Assembly: GCF_032854445.1 (NCBI RefSeq) | Contig: NC_088302.1 | Location: forward strand, 56,396,237-56,460,236 | Reading direction: 5' to 3' | Source of the DNA: Liolophura sinensis | Lineage: Eukaryota > Mollusca > Polyplacophora > Chitonida > Chitonidae | DNA: 64,000 nt | Part shown: in pieces, positions 13,901 to 25,900 of the stretch | How the letters are laid out: each line of letters opens with the position of its first letter | Numbering within the stretch: position 1 is the stretch's first letter | Position numbers and translations under genes: made by a program | Notes under the pieces: model-generated | Databases searched by the model: none | What the model saw: only the letters and a program-made list of their open reading frames with translations | What the model was told of the DNA's origin: nothing

Positions 13901-16900
13901 GCAGGATATGAACGATGGAACTGATCACAGGAGACTCTCAATGCCTTATACCCACTATTTACCCCTCAAGAAATGAGTGCAACAAAAAAAGGGTGAATGC
14001 AGAGTAGGGGCATAGCTAGGCGCACCCCATATAGTGGCTTATACTGAAGAATCATAACACATTTATAAAATATATAATGTCAATCAGCCTACTTCAATAT
14101 GAAAGACTCTTCGATGGATTAGGCCTAGTATCGAGACAAAGAAAGATCTTAAATTTCGTACATTTGACATTTTTATTTCGTATTTTTTGTCTCATGAGGA
14201 GATGTTGCTTTAGTTTATCCGAATGTACACATTATTGTAATTATAATGTTTTAGTACCGGTAACACACGTTACTTTTACATGAACTAGCTATCAACAAAC
14301 TTCCAGTACATACAAAGAGCCAATATTAAGTCTATACCATGCCAGTGTTAACTGATATGTGGTAAACAGTGACCAATGTTATCGGTGGGTGTAATCATTT
14401 ACGCCACCTGCCTGTTTCCAGGTTCTCTCTAGAGGTTCTATTGTATCCGCTGGGAAAGTTGACGCTTCTGGTCAGTTGACCAAAACCTTCAGTCTGACAG
14501 TCACATCTGGTATGGCCCCGACGGCCCGAATCATCGTGTACGCCGTCAGACCCGATGGGGAAATCGTCACGGAGAGCATCTCATTCAACGTCGACGGTAT
14601 TTTCCAAAATAAGGTAATGACTATTACGAGATCAAGCGATACTTGATAATGTGACATACGGTAAACGGTCACATGTATCCGGTGACATCCGACCGTTTGT
14701 CTAGAAATATTCATTATTTCTGGAGGTCTAAAGTCTTTTATAAGTGTTGGTAATTTGGAGATGTTCGACGTTAAAGTTGCTTTACATGTATCACGGTCTG
14801 TTGTACAAAAGATAAAATAATATAGTATGAATATAAAACACTGCCGGTACAACACGGAGAGTACAAACTAGAATAGCGACGACAGAGTGATTTTTGGCAA
14901 ATAGTCATCTCTAAATGGGAATATCTTCAGACGTAAGCACAGCAGACCCAAGTCTTGTGTTTTAACCACACCACACGATGGGTGTCTGTTCAGGTTGTAC
15001 AGTCTCGATTGAGTAGAAAATTGTATCATTGCTGAAATCACATTTCAGGTGTCGGTGAATTTCAACACCCCAAAAGCTCAACCAGGAGATCAAGTGGACT
15101 GTCACGTGACAGCTGACCCAGATTCTCATGTGAACATCCTGGCAGTTGACCAAAGTGTTCTACTGCTCAAGTCCGGAAATGACATCACAGAAGGGCAGGT
15201 CAGTCTTTTCTGACGTCATACATAGGTTGATTTCCGAAGGGTGACTGACATAAACAGTTAAGCCCCGTCCAGACTATTCAACATCGTTCAACTTTTGTTG
15301 AATCAACAGTTAGTTGAATGTTGTTGAATGTCCCGTTCACCCTACGAATCAGATAGGTCAGCATTGTCCAAAACTGATGTGGTGTGTTGAGCTGTGTTAT
15401 TTTAACCAAACTTTTGATAAATTGGAGGGAAATTTCCATCTTTCTCTCCACTGCATGAGACACAATGATTTTCTTTTGTCCCATCTTCGTAATCTTTAGA
15501 GTGAGTGTCGTACAGGGAAGGGTATTGTCTTGAGACCAGTTTCTCTCTTTCGCCCTTGGTGCCGCCATTTTTCCCAGGTCACGGGCCTTAAGACGCTCAC
15601 GTTATTTCTACACGGGCACTGATTAGCTAATTTCACTCAACTTGACTCAACTTGATGACAAAAAAATACACATGCACATGTCCGATTCAACAATGCTGGA
15701 TAGTGTTGAGTGTTGTTGAACGAAGTTGAAGAAGCCGTCCACACTACTCAATGCGGCTCAATTTGTTGAATCATCTTCAAGCTGAGTCAACCAAAGTTGA
15801 GGGATGTTGGATAGTTTGGACGGGGCTTTTTAGGCTATATGAAAGCACTGATCTCAGATGACTAGATAACGAATGGCTTAAAAAATGGCGCCCTCAGTTC
15901 TGGTTGTCATGACAACTATAGTTGTCGGTCATTGATTCGCCGACATTTTTATCAGTGACAAAGTCGTAAATTTTAGTTTGAATGTCCATGTAGTTCTTCC
16001 ACACAGATGGCTGTTGATATAAGGTGTATTTGACATCTTGTCATCTTCGCAATCATTGTAATACATCTTGAGTAACGTTTTGTGATGAGAATGATCCAGC
16101 CTTTTGTCATCTTTGCAATCATTGTAATACATCTTCAGTCACGTTTTGTGATGAGAATGACCCAGCCTTTTGTCATCTTTGTAATCATTGTAATACATCT
16201 TCAGTGACGTTTTGTGATGAGAATGACCCAGCCTTTTGTCATCTTTGTAATCATTGTAATACATCTTCAGTGACGTTTTGTGATGAGAATAACCCAGCCT
16301 TTTGTCATCTTTGCAGTCATTGTAATACATCTTCAGTGACGTTTTGTGATGAGAATGATCCAGCCTTTATCATCTTCGCAATCATTGTAATACATCTTCA
16401 GTGACGTTTTGTGATGAGAACGGCCCAGACTTTTGTCATCTTTGCAATCATTGTAATACATCTTCAGTGATGTTTTGTGATGAGAATGACCCAGCCTTTT
16501 GTCATCTTTGTAATCATTGTAATACATCTTCAGTGACGTTTTGTGACGAGAATGACCCAGCCTTTTGTCATCTTTGTAATCATTGTAATACATCTTCAGT
16601 AACGTTTTGTGATGAGAATGACCCAGCCTTTTGTCATCTTTGTAATCATTGTAATACATCTTCAGTGACGTTTTGTGATGAGAATGACCCAGCCTTTTGT
16701 CATCTTTGTAATCATTGTAATACATCTTCAGTGACGTTTTGTGATGAGAATGACCCAGCCTTTTGTCATCTTTGCAATCATTGTAATACATCTTCAGTGA
16801 CTTTTTGTGACGAGAATGACCCAGCCTTTTGTCATCTTTGCAATCATTGTAATACATCTTCAGTGATGTTTTGTGATGAGAATGATCCAGCCTTTATCAT

Positions 16901-19900
16901 CTTCGCAATCATTGTAGTACATCTTTAGTGATGTTTTGTGATGAGAATGGCCCAGCCTTTTGTCATCTTTGCAATCATTGTAATACATCTTTAGTGTTGT
17001 TTTGTAATGAGAATGACCCAGCCTTTTGTCATCTTTGCAATCATGTTAATACATCTTCAGTGACGTTTTGTGATGAGAATGAACCAGCCTTTTGTCATCT
17101 TTGCAATCATTGTAATACATCTTGAGTGACGTTTTGTGATGAGAGTGACCCAGCCTTTTGTCATCTTTGTAATCATTGTAATACATCTTCAGTGATGTTT
17201 TGTGATGAGAATGATCCAGCCTTTTGTCACATTTGCAATCATTGTAATACATCTTTAGTGTTGTTTTGTGATGAGAATGATCCAGCCTTTTGTCATCTTT
17301 GCAATCATGTTAATACATCTTCAGTAACGTTTTGTGACGAGAATGACCCAGCCTTTTGTCATCTTTGCAATCATTGTAATACATCTTGAGTAACGTTTTG
17401 TGATGAGAATGACCCAGCCTTTTGTCATCTTTGCAATCATTGTAATACATCTTCAGTGATGTTTTGTGATGAGAATGATCCAGCCTTTTGTCATCTTTGC
17501 AATCATTGTAATACATCTTCAGTGACGTTTTGTGATGAGAATGACCCAGCCTTTTGTCATCTTTGCAATCATTGTAATACATCTTCAGTGACGTTTTGTG
17601 ATGAGAATGACCCAGCCTTTCACAGACTTCAGCACAGTGCAATGTTTTCATGCTTTATCCGTAGGTTAATGATGAGCTCCAGACATTCGACACCATTGAC
17701 GTCTCCAAACATCGCCCGCCATTCTTCCAGTTCTGGCCGCAAATCGCTCTGCGGGGAAAAAGGATGCTTTGGTGGCCATATTACCCAGTGTATTTTGATG
17801 GATCCGACGCTAAGGAAGTATTCGAGGTGGGTGACGGCTCCAGCAAATTTAGCTTGAGGCCTACCTAAACCTAAAAAGATAAATCACATACCGTGGAACA
17901 AACTTGAATTAATACCGGTTTAGCAAAAGAAGTTATATCTTCGTTCTTACCGACGACTACCGTAGAATATATATTGATTTATATGATTGTTGTTTTACGC
18001 CATACTCAAGAATATTTCACTTATTTGGCGGTGGCCAGTATTATGATGGGAGGATACCGGGCAGATACTGGGGGAAACCCAGGACCATAAGCAGGTTACT
18101 GACAGACCTTTCCACGTATAGCCGAAGACGAAGCAAGCATATGCTGCCGTATAATATACATCTGTTGTACTTTAACCACTGTTCATTGGAGGAACGGGTA
18201 GGTACTCATGTATTTGACCGTTTTCTGTCTAAAAATACAGAGACATTCTGTGTGACAGAGTTGATAATGGAATGATATTGGATGGTCTTGATGACAGCTC
18301 GATAATATCAGTGGTAATCTTTCAGAATGCCGGCGTGATTATCATGACAGACGCTACTGTTTACCATTACAAGAAACCAGTATGTAAGTGTATTTTCATT
18401 TTTCGGCTTACACAAATTTCCCGAGGATTTTTTCAGTATATTCAGTGCCGTCGGATGTAAATTAACTGGGGGAGGGGGTGCTATCACAGAACGTAGGCCC
18501 CGGAAACTCCACGATTGTAGATTGCCGTACATGAGACCTCAGCTCTCCTGGAGCATCGAGAGACTGGGCTTTCAAAGACCTGGAGTTGTAAAAGTGACAT
18601 GCTGAAAATGAAAGTGTTTTAAAAGCCTACCCCAGCACATTAGTCGAGGGGCATGAAACACCCCGCAACCCTAAATTGTCATGGACATATTCTTGGGGAG
18701 ATATTCAAAGTTGAGACACCAAGACACGAGGTTTATAGAGTAGAGCTGTTGAAAAAAACGACATGGTTAAAACTTTTGAAAGATTAGAAATCGTGGCTGG
18801 GTGGGAGTTGGCAGTGCAAAAGTATATCCGAGCACATCAGGCGTGGGCTCAGGGGCCACATAAGCCCCTGAAGCTCCGCGACCCTAGATAGTCGATCGCA
18901 TACACGAGTTTCCATCCACTCAAAGTTAATTGATGTCCCGAGAAGTGGGTCTAAACGGAGCCGAAAACTGACAAAAAAGCATATCTGGGCCCCCACCACT
19001 TCAAAAGAGGGAGAGCTCCCCCGTTCCAACGCCACTGTAGAAGACATAGATCCACCATCCAGGAAAAATGAGCCTACTTTACGTTTTGAGTCTAAGCGAT
19101 GTTTTTCTGACCATTTGGTCTTTCCGGCATTTTTTGAGGTGGTAACTGATATAGTGTGGCGCTTGGCCCGTCATTTCGAAACGCTCTATATTGTTCAGGG
19201 CTGATCGAATGTAAATTTTTAATTCAGAACTTGCGTACGTTGTTTCATGAAATGTTTCCTCGCTCGATTCTAGATTTCCATTTCCATCACGGATTTTTTG
19301 GGGGAGGTTTTCCCAGCATTGCTAAGATATCCGGGTCTGGATTTGGTGGGATCAACAATTTGATGGGAGGTATGCATCCTAGCATAAGTCATCCACCAAC
19401 TATGGCCCCTGTCAAGCCGCCTTCCGAGAACAAGCTTCAAGAGGTGGACAGAGTCCGCAAAGTCTTCCCAGAAACTTGGTTGTGGACCAGTCAAAGTATC
19501 GGGTGAGTACACAGCGCCGTCAATAACCTGGCAATGGCTGTTGTAACGAAGAGTAGGTTGTAATCAGATGACGGTTGTTTTCATGAAGAGGTGGATGTTG
19601 TAGCCAGGCCGTGGTTGTTGTGGTCAAGAGGCGGATGTTGTAACCAGGCCGTGATTGTTGTGGCCAAGAGGCGTATGTTGTAGCCAGGCCGTGGTTGTTG
19701 TGGTCAAGAGGCGGATGTTGTAACCAGGCCGTGGTTGTTGTGGCCAAGAGGCGGATGTTGTAGCCAGGCCGTGGTTGTTGTGGCCAAGAGGCGGATGTTG
19801 TAGCCAGGCCGTGGTTGTTGTGGCCAAGAGGCGGATGTTGTAGCCAGGCCGTGGTTGTTGTGGTCAAGAGGCGGATGTTGTAACCAGGCCGTGATTGTTG

Positions 19901-22900
19901 TAGCTAACAGACAGATGTTGTAGTTAGGCCGTGGTTGTTGTGGTCAAGAGGCGGATGTTGTAACCAGGTGGTGGTTGTTGTAACCAAGAGGCGGATGTTG
20001 TAGTTAGGCCGTGGTTGTTGTGGTCAAGAGGCGGATGTTGTAACCAGGCCGTGATTGTTGTAGCTAACAGACGGATGTTGTAGTTAGGCCGTGGTTGTTG
20101 TGGTCAAGAGGCGGATGCTGTAACCAGGCCGTGGTTGTTGTAGCTAACAGACGGATGTTATAGTTAGGCCGTGGTTGTTGTTGTCAAGAGGCGGATGTTG
20201 TAACCAGGCCGTGATTGTTGTAGCTAACAGACGGATGTTGTAGTTAGGCCGTGGTTGTTGTGGTCGAGAGACGGATGTTGTAACCAGGCCGTGATTGTTG
20301 TAGCTAACAGACGGATGTTGTATTTAGGCCGTGGTTGTTGTCAACAAGAGACGGATGTTGAAACCAGGTGGTGGTTGTTGTAACCAAGAGGCGGATGTTG
20401 TAGTTAGGCCGTGGTTGTTGTGGTCAAGAGGCGGATGTTGTAACCAGGCCGTGGTTGTTGTAACTAATAGGCGGATGTTGTAACCAGGCAGTGGTTGCTG
20501 TAACTAAGAGGCGAATGTTGTAACCAGGCCGTGGTTGTTGTAACTAAGAAGCGAATGTTGTAATCAGGCCGTGATTGTTGTAACTAAGAGGCGGATGTAC
20601 TAAAAAGGCCGTGGTTGTTGACAAATTCCCTGTCAAATAATACGTCAATGTTTTATTGTGTGTTTTTATTGTTGCCCTCTCGCTGTGAGTTCAAGTACAG
20701 CTTATGCTGGCTTCCTCTGCAGCCGTAAGTGGGAAGGTCTGACAGCAACCTGCGGATGGTCGTGGGTTTCCCCCGGGCTGTGCCCGGTTTCCTCCCACCA
20801 TAATGCTGGCCGTCGTCGTATGTGTGAGATATTCTTGAGTACGGCGTAAAACACCAATCAATAAATAAATAAATATTGTTGCTCTCATAGATCAAACGGA
20901 TCCTCGGTGATCAGTACAACTGTACCAGACACGATCACATCCTGGGTGGCTAGCGCATTCGCCATTAACCATAACAGCGGATTGGGTGTGTCTCCAACGA
21001 CAGCTAAGGTATACAAACCATCAGGATTGAGTCTGTTGTTATTTCCAGTATATGGTACTTATATCTCAAGACAACAAAATTTCGTGTAGGCCTACATGAA
21101 AATGTGTGTTACTCATCACTCATGTTACGTCAATCGTCAGTCGTGTAGACCTATATTCTGTGTGTCCCATTTGTATACATAATGTGTGTGTTACAGACAG
21201 GCAAATCGTCAGTAGTGTAGACCTATATTCTCTGTGTGCCATTTGTATACATAGTCTCTGTGTTATTGATAGGTAAATCGTCAGCCCTGAAGACCTATAT
21301 CATCTGTAGACCCATTTTTATACATAAGTTTGCGTGTTGCAAATTGGCAAATCATCGGTCATGCAGACCTACATTCTCTGTGTGACATTTGTGTACATAG
21401 TGTGTGTGGTACTGATAGGCAAATCGTCAGCCGTAAAGACCTATTTTCTATGAGTGCCATTTGTATACATAGTGTGTGTGTTACTGATAGGCAAATCGTC
21501 AGTCGTGTAGACCTATTTTCTATGAGTGCCATTTGTATACATAGTATGTGTGTTACTGATAGGCAAATTCTCAGTCGTGGAGACCTATAATCTGCGTTTG
21601 CCATTTGTATACATAGTGTGTGTTACTGATAGGCAGATCGTCAGTATTGTAGACCTATGTACTCCGTGTGCCATTTGTATACATAGTGTGTGTTACTGAT
21701 AGGCAGATCGTCAGTATTGTAGACTTATATTCTCCATGTGACATTTGTATACATAGTCTGTTTGTTACTGATAGGCAAATCGTCAGTCGTGTAGACCTAT
21801 ATTCTCTGTGTGCCTTTTGTATACATAATGTGTGTGTTACTGATAGGCAAATCGTCAGTAGTGTAGACCTATATTCTCCGTGTGCCGTTTGTATACATAG
21901 TGTGTGTGTGTTGCGGATAGGCAAATCGTCACTCGTGTACACCTATATTCTCTGTGTGCCGTTTATATACATAGTGTTACTGATAGGCAAATCGTCAGTC
22001 GTGTAGACCTATTTTCTATGAGTGCCGTTTGTATACATAGTGTGTGTGTTACTGATAGGCAAATCGTCAGTAGTGTAGACTTATATTCTCCGTGTGACAT
22101 TTATATACATAGTCTGTGTGTTATTGATAGGTAAATCGTCAGTCGTGTAGACCTATGTTCTCCGAGTGCCATTTGTATACATAGTATGTCTGTTACTGAC
22201 AGGCAAATCGTCAGTCGTGTAGACCTATGTACTCCGTGTGCCATTTGTATACATAGTATGTGTGTTACTGATGGGCAAATCCTCAGCTGTGTAGACCTAT
22301 ATTCTCCGTGTGCCATTTGTATACATAGCCCGTGTGTTACTGATAGGCAAATCCTCAGTCGTGAAGACCTATAATCTGCGTTTGCCATTTGTATACATAG
22401 TGTATGTTACTGATAGGCAAATAGTCAGTAGTGTAGACTCTGTGTGACATTTGTATACATAGTCTGTGTGTTATTGATAGGCAAATCCTCAGTCCTGCAG
22501 ACCTATATTCTCTGTGTGCCATTTGTATACATAGTCTGTGTGTTGCTGATAGGCAAATCCTCAGTCGTGTAGACCTATATTCTCCGTTTGCCATTTGTAT
22601 ACATAGCCTGTGTGTTACTGATAGGCAAATCGTCAGTCGTTGAAATTGGAGGGGGGAGGGGGTCAAACCAAGCCCGACATGCATGTGTGTGTCACTAAAG
22701 AATCAACCAAAACATTTACTGTAGGTTTGCCCAAGTCATAGGCAAGTATGATTCTGAAAATGTGGACGGTCCTAAATGACACACATGGGAAGAGCATAAG
22801 AAAAAAAGGCCATTGAAAAGATGCTGGGAGCTGAATGAACCGACTAACTGGACAGTCTTGCGCCTAGAATATCTTCAGTGGCAACCATAGATATAAAACA

Positions 22901-25900
22901 AGGCCCACCCACCTTAAGAGTGTGATATACACTTGTGTAAAAAAGCTAAACCGGCCGCCATTAAAATACAATGGAAAAGGAATTAAGTGAATCAGACTCC
23001 AGGCTTAAAGTGAATACAATAATGCAAACTTTACATACAGCGTACTAACTCAACAAGGGAAAATGACTGTTCAATTATATATTTTTACGCGCTAAAAATG
23101 AAATCATTAGAAATATTAACCAGCATACTTTTTATTTTTGTCAACAGCTACAGGCTTTCCGGCCTTTCTTTGTCAGTATGAATCTCCCGTATTCGGTTGT
23201 TCGGGGAGAACAAGTCGCGTTGGAGGCCATGGTGTTCAACTACATGACAACAGATATGCAGGTGAAGTTTTGGAGAGATTAAACCAATCATATGTACCTT
23301 TTGTTGCTTACTTACCGTTTTACTTAAACTAAAGCTCAAGTAAAGCAAACACAAATATAAACACTTAATGTAATTTTAATCCCACGTTTAATTAAACCTC
23401 ATACACTGCTCAGAATCCACACTGTTCCAGTTGTCATGTAAGAAAGCAATAATACAAATTCTTTTGACATGAGTTATGAACGTTTTTAGACGTCTACATC
23501 ACCGTTGGTTTAAAAAGTATGGAACCTATGGGGCATGAGTATACAAATATATGAAACATACTTCGCCCATGGCGTCGCTGTACACTTCTGCTGCAAATTA
23601 AAGTGATAGGCGCACAATACTCAACTTTTATTATTGAAATATAGGGTTTGAAATACCTTAATTGACATCTCCACATCTTAAGCTTTTAGTAGGTTTTGAA
23701 ATATTTCACTTTACACTAGATATCTTAAGTTAGAATGTTGTCTCACAGTTTCGAACTACGTTTCAACAAAATCTATAGATAAGGTTTCAAGGTGACCTAA
23801 CACCTTAACAAAACGAGAGTTTAAGCAAGAACTAACCATTTGCCTTTCATATCTAGTGTGTGTGAAAGGACAGACAGTCATGTGCCTACAGCTGTTCGAC
23901 CATAAAAAGAGATATCAGTCCGGGATTTAGGTGTTTCAAAAACACGTCTGGATGTAGGAATGCAGATAAAATCAAATATGCGAAACCAACAATGATGAGA
24001 TTTATCATCACACAATGAAGCACAATGTTGACAATGAGGCATCAACTTTTCAATCCATTTCATGCTAGACCTAATTTAACACCTTTCTATAGTTTAACGC
24101 CTCAGACCATGGATGTTCTAAACGTTATCAAAAACTATCGGAAAATAATAAAATATTCGTCATACTTAGATCCTTTAATGTAATTTTTAAAGGACGATTG
24201 TTTAAGCTGAGCTTTATTTCTATCACAAAGATTTTTTCTAATATTTAATACTGTTAGACATGTAAAAAAATTCAATGAATGTGGAGAATTGTTTACTCTG
24301 TAGGTTGTGGTCACTCTGGAGAAATCTGCCTCCTACCGGAACCTGGTCAAAGATCAGACTGGAAATATGATGGCAACTTCTGCTCCTCAGACTCAAACCA
24401 TACACGTAAGAACAGAATACCGGTTTCTCAGTCATATCATAGTATAGGGGGCAACTGTCCCATAGAGAATAGCCATGACGCAGAACCCCAATATAGACCT
24501 TCCTATGTAACGATGGATGGAATATTTGTGGTACTGTAGGTATCATGACATTCGCGATCTTCTCCCAGTTGAATCTCTTGTTTATTAAACTCTTTCTTTT
24601 AAACAGAATAAAGTTTAAAAGTAATGCCTGTTAAGACTAAGTCTGACTTAGGCTAAGACAGCTCCTTGGTTGTGTGGTCTTATTGTGTAGGACATTAGCA
24701 TATCCTCATACTGCACAATGTCCTTGTCATACTGCCGCATCACGGACGAACTCTCATCTCCATGTTACAGATCAAGGCAGGTGATGCCAAGTCTGTGCAT
24801 TTCCCCATCATACCCGCTGTCCTGGGCCAGATAGAGATCACAATCAGAGCTCAGTCCACAGTGGCTGCCGATGCTGTCCAGAGAATGCTCCTGGTCGAAG
24901 TCAGTTTACTAAATGCTCAACATATCTATATGAACGCTTTTTATCCTAACTGATGGGTATTACATATTTATCATGAGAGCTATCCTGCTGTATGGTGACG
25001 ACAGATAAACACGCAGGCCGCCGTATTGTACTAGCAGCTTTCTTATAATAGCAACACTTTGTCTCAAATTGCATGTACATATTCCCAATGACAGCTAACT
25101 TATTGTACTAGTGAAAATCTACATCAAAGGTTTTGTGGCTGTTCCTGGCTCTGTCAACAGTGACGTGACGCATCACTTTCGTTTCCAGCCAGAAGGTGTG
25201 ACAACTTATTGTACTAGTGAAAATCTACATCAAAGCTTTTGTGGCTGCTCCTGGCTCTGTCAATAGTGACGTGACGCATCACTTTCGTTTCCAGCCAGAA
25301 GGTGTGACAACTTATTGTACTAGTGAAAATCTACATCAAAGCTTTTGTGGCTGCTCCTGGCTCTGTCAACAGTGACGTGACGCATCACTTTCGTTTCCAG
25401 CCAGAAGGTGTGACAACTTATTGTACTAGTGAAAATCTACATCAAAGGTTTTGTGGCTGCTCCTGGCTCTGTCAATAGTGACGTGACGCATCACTTTCGT
25501 TTCCAGCCAGAAGGTGTGACAACTTATTGTACTAGTGAAAATCTACATCAAAGGTTTTGTGGCTGCTCCTGGCTCTGTCAATAGTGACGTGACGCATCAC
25601 TTTCGTTTCCAGGCAGAAGGTGTCCCTCGAGAGTACAACCACGCCGTACTGGTAGATCTCACCCACAACTCGTCATTCTCCAAGGTCGTCCCCATCTCCT
25701 TCCCACCCAGCACCGTGTACGGGTCTCAGCACATCAGGGTCTCGGCTGTCGGTAAGTTCTTGGTGACTGATTAATGGACCAACGATAATTGTCTGCTTTT
25801 TGTCATCATTCGGTGACTTAAGCGCATCAATGGTTTGATCGATAAGCTTTATTCTAGCTAATATTAAGATAAGTCACCTGCTTGGAGTATTTGTGATTAC

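Noticed and set aside
16035-17651. Cys/His-rich frames ([17 protein letters not shown]) that look like zinc-finger repeats
   Set aside because: Perfect tandem 66-bp DNA repeats within an intron, open on both strands; the Cys/His pattern recurs only because the DNA does.
19534-20622. Exon 10-derived origin of the 40-bp array
   Set aside because: Some resemblance to exon 10 (GGTTGTGGACCAGTCAAAG versus GGTTGTTGTGGTCAAGAG), but too short and gapped, and no splice site is carried in the unit.
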